Below, in pieces: positions 12,001 to 20,315 of a stretch of 64,000 nucleotides of DNA; the first letter of the stretch is position 1, and every line of letters begins with the position of its first letter. Position numbers and translations under genes: made by a program. This DNA comes from Symbiodinium kawagutii (Eukaryota; Sar; Dinophyceae; Suessiales; Symbiodiniaceae), in the NCBI GenBank assembly GCA_009767595.1, contig VSDK01009557.1, positions 1,470 to 65,469 of the forward strand, read 5' to 3'. The notes under the pieces were generated by a model, which did not search any database, was not told the origin of the DNA, and saw nothing but the letters and a program-made list of their open reading frames with translations.

Positions 12001-14407
12001 TTCCCATGGTTTTTTCATGGTTTCCTATGGCTTGAACCACCAATCATAGGGGTTTCCAACGTGGAGACTTACCCATCTCCCCAGCAACTCCAGGTTTCAC
12101 GTGGAGTTGCTCCGCGACAATCCGTTCCCCAAGGGCGTCTTGGGGTCCAAAGCCATCGGCGAACCGCCTTTCATGCGGCTTGAGCGGCACGTGGGGCGCT
12201 ATCCTTGGGATGGATTAATGTTTGTGGACCCCTATGGAGCCCAACAAGGTTGGGATGGTTGGGATGGTTGGACTTAAGTTGGAATGGTTGGGATTTCGTT
12301 TTCCTGTTACTCAGTACCTGTTTTCTCAGCAGAATTCTGGCGCTCAGCCACCTGCATGGCTGGATGAGCAGGTCTGCATCGCTTCCCAGTGGTGGAGCTG
12401 CATCGTGCAGTCTTCGCTCAGGTTGGCCTACAGCGTGTTGGGAGCTGCCAAGAAGGTGCCCCGGTGTAACTGGTGAAAGCGAAGATCCATCCATGGATGG
12501 GGGTTTCTTAACATGGGGAAGTCCAAGGTTAGGGCTGGTTTACTACTATAACTGGTTGATAAAGTGGATCTTAACTGGGGGTATTTTGAGAAACCACCAT
12601 TTCAATATATTTCAATGCATGTTTGATGATTTGGGAAAATTCTTCTTGACGATCCTTTCAAGCTGTTGAGAATTTGGCTGAAGCGGTATTGATTGGTATT
12701 GTTTGTGTAGGTAGCTGCTTATTGGCGTTCAAGATTTGGTGTTTATGGCATGATTGGCCAAAGTAAGAAGCATCTTTTCTGGATGGGTTCAACCCAGCAG
12801 CCACATGGTCAGCCTGGTCTGGGGATATATATATATATATATATATTCACGGGAGCTACCACGGACTTCCGACAGCCATTATGATTGATTGTTGTTTTCT
12901 GTTTTTTTGGGACATGGCAAGGATCGGACCTCACTGTCATACTCGGTTACACATATTTGATTTGTTATATATCATATTGATCATATATGTTTATATAATG
13001 CCATACAGCGGGAGTATCCCCTAGTATTGTTCGTTGTTATCAACGATTATCAGCCACTATTACTCATGGTTGATCCATTGGCTATTCACCATTGGATTAC
13101 TACACCAAGCAGGTTATTATAGGTTATTGGGTCTGAACCATTGGATTGTTGGCTAATCATTATGAACCATTGTTACCCATTGTATTTTAATCCACTGGTT
13201 ATCCACTATCCACCGTAATGATCCAACTTTATGTCCATTGGCTATGCGCTGTTGGTCATTACAATCAATCATTAATAGTCCACTGGTTGTTATTCATATT
13301 ATGAATAATGGTTGCAACATATTATTATTGCTATTTGTGAATGACTCATTTGCCATGACTATTCAGCCATTAACCAGTATCAACCATTGGTTACTATTCC
13401 CTGTTGGTTAGGAATCATTATTGACCATGTGTTGGTTCTTATTTTACAATATGCATTAATTAATTATCAATAGGTTATTCACCGATGTTGTACAATCAAT
13501 TGTGTTTCATTATTTTCTTGAGTATTGTCAACTTTGCTGGTCATTATCAAGCATTTCAATGCCACTCATCAAGCATATTTCAGGCCATTGGTTACCACTC
13601 ACTGCTGGTTCATTAAGCATATTTAATACCACAATATTTTGAATGCAATTATTGACCATTATCAACCACCATTAATCATTATTATCCGCAACTAAACATG
13701 ATTCATCACGAACCATATCATTATAGCGATCCTTATAACCATCCTTCTAACCATCATCAACGGCCATCCCATTTTATGTCCACATCACCGTCATTAACCA
13801 TTCCTAACCTTCATCAATTTCTGCAATGCTTCTAAATTAATCGCTTTGAACCACTATTAACCAGTAGCAACCATCAACATTATTGAACTCTCTATCATTA
13901 CAAACCTCTTTTGTTCATTGACCTTTGTCAACCATTAACCATTCTTAAGCATTGCTTATTCACCTATCCAATCTTGTCTATCATGAACCGTTAATAACTA
14001 TATCATCAACCACTGGTCATTACAGTGACCATCGGCTCCTATTCACCATATGGGAATTTCACCGTTATAGAGCATTGCTTCACCGCGGTTGTGAATCATT
14101 AACCTTTGAGCTATCAAGCATTGTGAACCATGAACCTTTGTGAATCATTTAGTTCATTCAAAAAAGACAATAAGGCCATTCCAAAAAATGTGACTTTTGG
14201 AATGAACTAAATCAAACCATTGACCATTGGACATTGGGCATTGCTTCATCCTGGTTGTCCCAGCATCGAATTGTTCGTTTTCACGGACGCCAGGCCATTG
14301 CCTCGGTGCGCCAACAGAACGGCCTCAGCGAGCACTTCCAGATGCCCATGCCCTGCACTGTGGACGCCATCCAGAAGGCGCTCACAACGTGGGGGCGGTG
14401 CCGGTGA
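6..14407 (+). CDS. Xanthine dehydrogenase/aldehyde oxidase-type molybdenum hydroxylase, C-terminal part (about 19 exons)
   Basis: The family oxidises purines or aldehydes with a molybdopterin centre; this is the Mo-binding C-terminal half. Proposed exons: 6-87, 1256-1329, 1722-1779, 2387-2429, 3083-3179, 3914-4010, 4823-4894, 5944-5994, 6364-6449, 7526-7594, 8530-8577, 8987-9072, 10046-10113, 10490-10532, 10765-10844, 11116-11224, 12094-12197, 12372-12421, 14294-14407 (stop TGA). Together they give 477 codons with consistent phase. Motifs in family order: VTNDGKI, MKTNLPSNTA then FGSPQG, KAFNEKHRWRKRGI, SDGSVTVHHGG then EIGQG, IHTKVAQV, DYFTYGAG, SEVELDVLTGEIRSDIL, GQSINPGIDLGQLEGAF, YYLYEEPL, and SKAIGEPP with the catalytic Glu of the family. 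The N-terminal Fe-S and FAD domains and earlier exons lie left of the window. Exons 17-18 are the weakest joins. Substrate (xanthine or aldehyde) cannot be decided here. Confidence 0.88.
275..365. repeat. Inverted-repeat element, family 1 (MITE-like), copy 1
   Basis: Starts CCGGTTTGGTGG and ends GAAACCACCAACCAG. It is flanked on both sides by AAAT, a 4-bp target duplication. It lies in the first intron of the molybdenum hydroxylase gene. Confidence 0.7.
560..735. repeat. Degenerate tandem repeat based on ATTATCATTAACCA
   Basis: Short units of the form (C)ATTATCATTAACCA repeat imperfectly through this intronic stretch. The rest of intron 88-1255 shows no gene. Confidence 0.7.
3778..3878. repeat. 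Inverted-repeat element, family 1, copy 2 (most complete)
   Basis: A 101-bp element with termini CTGGTTGGTGGTTTG and GGTTGAAACCACCAACCAG, which are inverted repeats of each other. It is flanked by TATA on both sides (4-bp target duplication). It sits in the intron before exon 3914-4010. Confidence 0.8.
4420..4523. repeat. Inverted-repeat element, family 2 (MITE-like)
   Basis: Left end GGGTGTTTCTCAAAGAAGGG, right end GACCCCTGTTAAAAGAAACC. The ends are imperfect inverted repeats. It lies in intron 4011-4822 of the hydroxylase gene. Confidence 0.65.
5440..5840. repeat. GATA/GACA-type microsatellite tract
   Basis: About 400 bp of imperfect GATA, GACA and GATGGATA repeats (for example gatagatagacagacag) fill much of the intron before exon 5944-5994. 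Confidence 0.85.
7983..8083. repeat. Inverted-repeat element, family 2
   Basis: Starts TGGTGGCTTCTCAAAATAGG and ends CCCTATTTTCAGAAACTGG. Further family-like sequence (ccaaac, tattttatggtaataaacc) follows to about 8127. Confidence 0.65.
8157..8281. repeat. Inverted-repeat element, family 3 (MITE-like)
   Basis: Left end TTGGCAGTGGGTCAAAAACC and right end TATTGACCCAACTCGCCA form imperfect terminal inverted repeats. Its interior (gtacccctggttcccc) is the reverse complement of copies at 26525, 35353 and 41313, so this copy is inverted relative to them. Confidence 0.65.
8618..8790. repeat. Imperfect tandem repeat around GGAATCTAAGTGGG
   Basis: Units such as gatgatgggaatctaagtgg recur with variable spacing. 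It is intronic, between exons 8530-8577 and 8987-9072. Confidence 0.6.
10974..11081. repeat. Inverted-repeat element, family 2
   Basis: Left end ATGGGTACCCCCAAATC, right end TCTATGGTTTGAGAAACC. It occupies a large part of the 271-bp intron 10845-11115. Confidence 0.5.
11277..11376. repeat. Inverted-repeat element, family 2
   Basis: Starts ATGGGTGTTTCTCAAAATAG and ends GCCCGTTTTGGGAAACCAG. It is intronic, between exons 11116-11224 and 12094-12197. Confidence 0.6.
12498..12600. repeat. Inverted-repeat element, family 2
   Basis: Left end GGGGGTTTCTTAACATGGGG, right end GGGGGTATTTTGAGAAACCA. It lies in the last hydroxylase intron. Confidence 0.65.
13000..14160. repeat. Low-complexity ACCATTA/AACCATT region
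   Basis: About 1.1 kb of degenerate repeats of the words accatta, aaccatt and ttaacca inside the last hydroxylase intron. No coding signal was seen. Confidence 0.6.
14148..14213. repeat. Short imperfect hairpin (foldback)
   Basis: TTTAGTTCATTCAAAAAAG on the left and TTTTGGAATGAACTAAA on the right are imperfect inverted repeats around a loop of about 30 nt. It lies just upstream of the last hydroxylase exon. Confidence 0.55.
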
Positions 14408-15597
14408 TGACGGCTGGGGTGATGTTGGTTGAAAGGATGGTTAAAATGAGATGGTTGGTGATGATTGATGATGGTATGGTCAATCATGATTGATGGTTCG
14501 AATGAGATGGTTGGTGATGGTTGATGGTTGATAATGATTAATAGTGGATGATAGATGGTTCTATGTACTGTAGTGCTATTTGATAGTGGTGAAAAGTGAT
14601 GAATGGTTGAAGGTTGAATGATGGTTCATGATTCTGAATGGTGAAATTGATGTTTAATCGTCAATCATTATGCAATTTTTTGGATTTGGGGTGCTGTCAG
14701 AAATTCAGTTGAAGGTAGAGCCTGGTATTCACCATGTGGCTATGGCTCAAGGTTACAGCCACGGATGCACGTGCAGCTTATGTTGTTTCATCACGTCATA
14801 CACATACTAGGTTTTTTCATACCGACATAGTCTATCGAACCATTCTTTTTATGGTTCCTTCATTCACAATTTAAAGCAGATGAACGGCTGATTCCGGAAC
14901 CATTTGCACTTGTACTGTGGATTAAACCACAGTTCATCCAATTGATCAGCCATAGTTCTTGAAGTTGCTTACGCACGATACTTTTCGGGTTTAGCCAACC
15001 AAGACTCGTGGAGAAGGATGAAACAATTCACAAGCAGCTTCAACATTGGGTAGTTGATTTCGCGTGTTTTCTGGTTCGTTTCCGGGACCCTTTCACCATT
15101 TCGTTTTGGCAAAAAGGCATTTCGGCGGAAGGGGATCAGATATAGCCCCATCTCCGGGATTGCTGGTGGGATTAAAACGAGCAGTGGCCCAAATCTGTTG
15201 GTGTGTTGAGCCCTGGGTACAAATGCTTGAACTCTTCACTTGCCCGGTCCAAAAGCTGGGAGTATGATCATCCGTGAGAATCCCAGCGTCAACCCATGTA
15301 GTTGAGGCGGGTTTCCTCCGCCTTTGCACACTGCGCGTACATGTTGTCTTTAGCAAAACCTACTGAAACTATTGGCATAGCTTGCTATAAGAATTCAACA
15401 GCGGAACCAATCATGAACCAATCCACATTTCTTCCAGGACAAGTGTCTTCTGTTCTTTGGAGCGTAAGTGTTTTTGTTTCCATAATTGGGTAACGATGAA
15501 CATGCAGATGGAAAAGGCAGATGACACTTGCTGCTCCGAAGGTGTTTGTGTAGCTGTATTTTCTGGACCTCTCATGAGGTCATTTGCAACCAGAATT
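14408..15597. other. Spacer between the hydroxylase gene and the retrotransposon
   Basis: The first about 250 bp are ATGGTTGATGAT-type low complexity. The rest looks unique. A minus-strand open stretch (14969-15151) is not recognisable as a known protein and is treated as chance. No promoter motif is evident. Confidence 0.5.
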
Positions 15598-15706
15598 CAC
15601 AAGTTGTGCACCTAGTGTACTAGAGTGGATGTCCTAGGAGTGGCTGCATGCGGTGCCATTTTGGCTCAAGCTGCAGTTGACCCTACCACGCTGCTTGTTG
15701 ATCTCC
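15598..15706 (+). repeat. Split direct repeat A1 of the retrotransposon
   Basis: This 109-bp left-end repeat is duplicated at 23695-23803. It contains the spliced-leader core at 15655-15670 and ends 11 bp before the ATG of the first ORF. Confidence 0.9.
15655..15670 (+). promoter_or_regulatory. Spliced-leader-like core in repeat A1
   Basis: GCCATTTTGGCTCAAG is identical to the last 16 nt of the 22-nt dinoflagellate spliced leader (known form DCCGTAGCCATTTTGGCTCAAG). It sits 47 nt upstream of the ORF1 ATG at 15718, where a trans-spliced leader would lie in a mature mRNA. It may be a relic of a reverse-transcribed trans-spliced RNA or a retained functional part of the element. Confidence 0.75.
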
Positions 15707-15717
15707 AACCAACTCCA

Positions 15718-18700
15718 ATGGATGAAGAGGAGGAGGAAGGGAGAGGTCGACGGCGGCGAGAGGGTAGCAGGTCAAAGCGGCGACGTAGAGACCACGAGGG
15801 ATCGCGTAGAGGTTCCGATAGGTCTCGTAGAGGTTCTGAGCGGCCACCAGAGCCAGCGAATTCTCCTAAGAGGAGGCCCTCAGTTCCAGTGCCAAGTGCT
15901 CCTCCAGCAAACTGGAGAGTAAGGGCCACACCACCGGATGAGGGCACATCGGGTGAGGGTGGTGTAACCCGCCACTCAGATCGCAACAGGTCTGAGAGGG
16001 GCGCGGAGGGACTGGGTGCTGATTTCCATGAGGTGCCACCACCTGACTCCCTCTTGAGCAAGGGGGAAGTAACACCGAGGTCCTCAGAACCAAGGGTGGA
16101 GTTCACCTTGGGGAGGACATCCGGTGTGACCGCTGCAGGAGCATGGGCCGCCCGGTGGGAGATTGCATCCCTGCTGGAGAGCCGGTGCGATCCTGCGGTT
16201 CTCACGGGGATCATCAGGAGAGGGGAGGAAGGGCCACATGTGATGGCGAACTCACCCCTCTCAGGTGGCCCATCCTTGGTTGGCAGCTTCTCTGTGGTGA
16301 GTGGCAATCCACCGGAGAAGAGAAGCCATGGTGCTGGGGCAGCCGCAGTTGAGGAGGATGCCTATCCATCAGCCGAGGAGGTCAGGGCCGAGAAGGCAGC
16401 ACGCATCGAGGATGGTGGAAAACCTTACAGTAAAGGTAAGGAAGAGGACAATCAGGAAGCAGCCCCGCTGTTCGACCTTGAAGGTGAGGACTGGGAGAGC
16501 TACTTGGATGGGCAAAGAGCCATCCTAAAGTCCCTTGGTGCGGACAAGGATGAGGTTCCGGCCTGGGCTAAAACTGTGGTCACGGTGGGGCCGAAGATAG
16601 GAGCAGCAAGCTCCAAGCCCGCTGCAGCTTCATCTTCATCGCCGACCGGGGGTCCTGAGGCGGTAGTGTTCTCAAAAAGGGCGGCTCCGCCAAGTGAGGG
16701 CACAAGGGTGTATCCTTCAGGCAGGGTTGCGCCTAGTACTCCTGAGCTGGAGAGGAAGGAGAAAGGACCTACCCTGTCAGGCGAGCAGGAGGTGGTCTTT
16801 GAGAAGGCTGCAAAACCGCCGGCAGGTGGGTACAGCAAGAAATTGGAGCAGCCAAGGATCCCAAACTACAGAAGTGGAAGAGCTGGAGCCACATCCATGT
16901 CCGCCAGGGAGTCTGGTGAGATGGGACACTTCCACTATGAGTGTTTGGAAATCTACAATAGGCTTAAAGCCCTGAAGGTGGATATGGACCTGAAGGGGAT
17001 TGTGGAACCGGCAGGATCCTTGGATCTTGAGAGGTTTCATTTGTTGACCAAGCCGAATCGAGCAGCCACCGGACTCAACTATGCAAGGTTAATGAAGAAG
17101 TTCCTGCACTGGCGTGACTCCAGACCCGACCCGGTACCGGAGGAAGGTGCAACAGATGCCCGGCTGGGAGTGTTGGAGTATGTGGAGAGCTTGGTTCAGG
17201 GTCAGGTTGGCTACTTGACGCCCAGGTCTTTCCTTTACTCCCTCGACTTCTTCGGAACGGCGCTTGGGGTGTCGTTCACAGGTGGTCACTGGGACAGAGC
17301 AAAGCGCTTGGCCCACACGTACCTGGCCACGAAGACCGAGCCTGTCAGCAGGGCAAATTGCTTCGTCAAGGCCACGCTTGCAGCTTTGGAGAGCATAGTC
17401 TTGGACCCTTTTCTGCCGAGGCCAGAGAGGGTGGCAGCCGGCAAGTTGCGTTTGTGCATCCAAGGATCGATGCGCTACGACGATCTGCTCAATACACCCC
17501 TGAGTTGCTGTGAGTGGGTGCGGCGCCAGGGAGAAGAGCAGGTGGTAGGTCTGAGAGCTCGAGCCCTTAGAGGGAAATCCGGGCCAAGGCCATGGGTGGC
17601 ATCGTTGCGGGGAGTGGATCCTGACAACGACACCTGGCTCACCACCTTGATGGATTTGGTCCTGAAGTGCCACGGAGATTCGTGGTTGGACGACGACCAT
17701 TTCGGAAAACTGGTGGCCAAGGACGAGATCCAATTCCTGAGAGCTCCTGCAAGGATGGAGTCGGATGTCATCCTGGTAAAGTCTGCCTTGCAGAAGATGC
17801 TGAAGGATGGCAGGGATATTGGGATGCGAAAGGAGGACTTGGTGGCTTTGAGATGGCATGGAGCCAAAGCCACCATGTCCAGCATCATGCAACATCTCGG
17901 CATCAAAGAGAAGGCAGTGCGCTTTCAAGGCAACTGGCGAGACCGTCAGGAAAGTATGCCAGATACTTACTTGAGAGAAGCGCAGACATTGGTACTGCGA
18001 GCTCAGGAGAAGTGTCTGAGTTATTTGCGCTTGGGAGGCGACCTGATGCGCTTGGTTGGCTCACCTCTCACGCCGGGAAATCTTGGCGAGGAAGAGGAAG
18101 GGGTTGAGGTCGGGCGCAAGGAATCAGCCATGGCGTCGACGTTCGGTGGCACACCCGCTGCCGAAGTGCCACCNNNNNNNNNNGATGCCTTCGACTTGAA
18201 CGGGAAGTTCAAGGGCGAGAAGACCGACGAGCCAGCTCCTGGAGAGGAGGAGAAGCCCAACATTGACGACTTGGTTGGGGAGGTGGACACATCCGATGCC
18301 GTCCTCTCCAACCCTGAGGATGGTGAAGATGGCGCAGCAGATGAGCTCAAGGAGAAGGACGACCAGGAGATCCTGGACGAAAAGGACTCCGAGGGCATGA
18401 CAACCCACTGGGTCCAGGTAAAGAGTCCTGGCGCATCGGCCAAGCTGCACCTGCCTCCGAACGGCCTGACGGAGGTGGACACGCTGGTTCCTGCAATCCC
18501 AAGATGCGGGTTGGCCGGGCAGTTTGAGTACATCAAAGTCGACGAGGCCATGCTGGACAACCTGGGACCTCAGCTCTGCCGCCGTTGCTGTCCAAGAACT
18601 GAGAGCCAGAAGTCGGGATGTACAGGCGTGTGCGGCCACGTGCACCTTAGATTTAAACTGAACATAGTTTCAAGGTGCTACCGTCCCTGTGTGGGAGGCA

Positions 18701-18765
18701 ATTCCCCGCACGAGGAGCACCGATGCGAGATGCATCAAAGAGAGCCTGAGCGGGAGGGCTCCTGA
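15718..18765 (+). CDS. Retrotransposon ORF1: tyrosine recombinase with charged N-terminal region
   Basis: The ATG at 15718 (MDEEEEEGRGRRRREG) is the first after repeat A1; the upstream in-frame stretch has only a GTG and lies inside the repeat. Residues 1-450 are low-complexity, acidic/basic and disordered-looking. Residues about 480-770 resemble a phage-integrase-type tyrosine recombinase. Box I Arg is in QGSMRYDDLLN (R about 586). Box II is RWHGAKATMSS (H about 714, Lys where HxxR is usual), followed by FQGNWRDRQ and the candidate nucleophile Tyr about 751 in PDTYLRE. The family cuts and rejoins the circular cDNA with the genome. The C-terminal tail is Cys-rich (LCRRCCP). Ten Ns at 18174-18183 interrupt it, so the frame after about residue 819 depends on true gap size. 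It precedes the Gag-like ORF by 248 bp. Confidence 0.75.
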   Translation: MDEEEEEGRGRRRREGSRSKRRRRDHEGSRRGSDRSRRGSERPPEPANSPKRRPSVPVPSAPPANWRVRATPPDEGTSGEGGVTRHSDRNRSERGAEGLGADFHEVPPPDSLLSKGEVTPRSSEPRVEFTLGRTSGVTAAGAWAARWEIASLLESRCDPAVLTGIIRRGEEGPHVMANSPLSGGPSLVGSFSVVSGNPPEKRSHGAGAAAVEEDAYPSAEEVRAEKAARIEDGGKPYSKGKEEDNQEAAPLFDLEGEDWESYLDGQRAILKSLGADKDEVPAWAKTVVTVGPKIGAASSKPAAASSSSPTGGPEAVVFSKRAAPPSEGTRVYPSGRVAPSTPELERKEKGPTLSGEQEVVFEKAAKPPAGGYSKKLEQPRIPNYRSGRAGATSMSARESGEMGHFHYECLEIYNRLKALKVDMDLKGIVEPAGSLDLERFHLLTKPNRAATGLNYARLMKKFLHWRDSRPDPVPEEGATDARLGVLEYVESLVQGQVGYLTPRSFLYSLDFFGTALGVSFTGGHWDRAKRLAHTYLATKTEPVSRANCFVKATLAALESIVLDPFLPRPERVAAGKLRLCIQGSMRYDDLLNTPLSCCEWVRRQGEEQVVGLRARALRGKSGPRPWVASLRGVDPDNDTWLTTLMDLVLKCHGDSWLDDDHFGKLVAKDEIQFLRAPARMESDVILVKSALQKMLKDGRDIGMRKEDLVALRWHGAKATMSSIMQHLGIKEKAVRFQGNWRDRQESMPDTYLREAQTLVLRAQEKCLSYLRLGGDLMRLVGSPLTPGNLGEEEEGVEVGRKESAMASTFGGTPAAEVPXXXXDAFDLNGKFKGEKTDEPAPGEEEKPNIDDLVGEVDTSDAVLSNPEDGEDGAADELKEKDDQEILDEKDSEGMTTHWVQVKSPGASAKLHLPPNGLTEVDTLVPAIPRCGLAGQFEYIKVDEAMLDNLGPQLCRRCCPRTESQKSGCTGVCGHVHLRFKLNIVSRCYRPCVGGNSPHEEHRCEMHQREPEREGS
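18174..18183. other. Assembly gap (10 N)
   Basis: Ten undetermined bases inside retrotransposon ORF1. The gap size may be nominal. Confidence 0.99.
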
Positions 18766-19013
18766 ACAACTGAGCGTCGCGCCAACCAGGGAAAAGTTTA
18801 AAGCCTTGCGGGCGCGAGTGAGCAGTCCGAAGGGAGAAGAAGGCCACCCAAGGGGTTAGCTTTGCTTCCTTTGATGCCCAAACCCTTCACATGGGAAACC
18901 ATTAAGGGGGGTGGGACCGGGTAGTGCTGAAGACCGTTGCTCTTCGCAACATGGTAGTGCTGTAATTATGCCGCAGCACTCTGGTCGGCAAGCGCCCGAA
19001 GACCGGCCGCCTG
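18766..19013. other. Spacer between retrotransposon ORF1 and ORF2
   Basis: 248 bp without a convincing ORF. It contains cgaagaccg twice-like GC-rich words and stops in all frames. An internal ribosome entry or separate trans-splice acceptor could lie here, but none is recognised. Confidence 0.4.
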
Positions 19014-20291
19014 ATGGCGAATCTGTCACAGGCGAGTAGCATCCCATCTGCGTTTCTGAAATCAGCAGCGCAGTTTGGAGTATCTGAGAGTGACTATTTG
19101 GTCCTCAGCAGCTTGGGGATAGTGACCTATGAGGCCTTTTCCCTCAGGGTCCCCGGAAAGGAAGACCTGGAGGAGTTTCTCAAGGACACAGTTCTTCCAA
19201 GCGCTGCGTATAAGGATCCAAACCAAGGTCTGCTCACGTTCAACCGGAATCCAGCTCTCCATTGGCAGAAGTTCAAGATGTCGGACGACGCTGCTGCCTT
19301 GCGAAAACTCTGGATACTCTCCAGGGAGATTTGCAAGAGTGAGCTAGAGCAACTAGCCTCTGGAGAAGGGACAAACCGGGTTAGGGTCACCCTTCCTAGC
19401 TCCACAGCCATGGAGGAATCAGCCGTTGGACGTGGAATGCCACGACCAGTGAGTGATTCAGAGCGCCCCGCCTTGCTTGCCCTCACCAAACTGGCGAGGA
19501 GTCATCTTGCGCCGAATGCTGCCTATGAGTATGTTCCATGGGAGAACTACATCTCGTTGGAAGACGAGAGGCGCTTGATGAGGAGCGGTGGACTACCCAA
19601 GGTCCGGAATGAGGTGGTGCTGACACGGGACGATCGTCTCTCCGTGAAAGAGAAGGATTCTGAGTCACCTCCAGGACGCCTCGCCACCGACATGGAAACT
19701 ATGCGGAAGTACCTTGAGGTGCGAGGAAGATGTGCCGAGATGCTGCAAGTGACAGTGGCATCGTATTCAAGGTACCGTGCCCTCAACGAGAAGTACTTCG
19801 GGAAGATCCTTGGAGTGGTGGCAGAAGGAATGAGAGCCCCAACTATCCAAGAGGTGAGGAGGTTTGACCGTGCAATGCATGAGGACCTCTTGAGATGGCT
19901 CTCCCGCGACATGGGGACCTTGGACAACGGCTTGCAGTACTACCTCGACAACGAGACTTTGCCGCTGTGGAGGTTGTTGGACCCTGTGATTGTTTCCTTG
20001 CCGGATCAGGGAGTCGAAAAGGCCACAGGGGAGAGGGCCGACCATCGGAAGAGGAAGGCCCCCGAAGCGGCCGAGGGAGGTGCGCCGAGAGATCGCAGCC
20101 CTTTGGAGAGGCGACCAAAGAAGAGGCCGGAGGCTCCGAAGAAGACCTGTTTGGTCTGCAAAAAGAAGCACTGGCCACTTTGCCCCCTTCCTCCAGGATT
20201 CCGCCAGAGGCAGAGAGAGGAGTTGAAGGAGAAGAAGAAGCAGGTGGCCACTGCGAAGCCGAAGAGCGCACCGAGAGCTGAGGGCGAATAG
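19014..20291 (+). CDS. Retrotransposon ORF2: Gag-like protein with C-terminal zinc knuckle
   Basis: A 425-residue ORF from the ATG at 19014. The body is largely helical-looking (for example LRKLWILSREICKSELEQL) with no enzymatic motif. The C-terminus is very basic (RKRKAPEAAEG, RRPKKRPEAPKK) and carries one Cys/His cluster, CLVCKKKHWPLC (C-x2-C-x3-H-x3-C), close to the retroviral-type CCHC knuckle but with shorter spacing. Position between the recombinase and polymerase ORFs, basicity and the knuckle suggest a nucleic-acid-binding Gag-like role in packaging the element RNA. This is inferred from architecture, not from sequence identity. ORF3 starts 25 bp downstream, in a different frame. Confidence 0.6.
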   Translation: MANLSQASSIPSAFLKSAAQFGVSESDYLVLSSLGIVTYEAFSLRVPGKEDLEEFLKDTVLPSAAYKDPNQGLLTFNRNPALHWQKFKMSDDAAALRKLWILSREICKSELEQLASGEGTNRVRVTLPSSTAMEESAVGRGMPRPVSDSERPALLALTKLARSHLAPNAAYEYVPWENYISLEDERRLMRSGGLPKVRNEVVLTRDDRLSVKEKDSESPPGRLATDMETMRKYLEVRGRCAEMLQVTVASYSRYRALNEKYFGKILGVVAEGMRAPTIQEVRRFDRAMHEDLLRWLSRDMGTLDNGLQYYLDNETLPLWRLLDPVIVSLPDQGVEKATGERADHRKRKAPEAAEGGAPRDRSPLERRPKKRPEAPKKTCLVCKKKHWPLCPLPPGFRQRQREELKEKKKQVATAKPKSAPRAEGE

Positions 20292-20315
20292 GGACTCGGC
20301 CTAGCATCGGCAGAG

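Noticed and set aside
15666..16307. Minus-strand 213-codon frame opposite retrotransposon ORF1
   Set aside because: It is a mirror of the acidic/basic low-complexity coding strand; no motif of its own.
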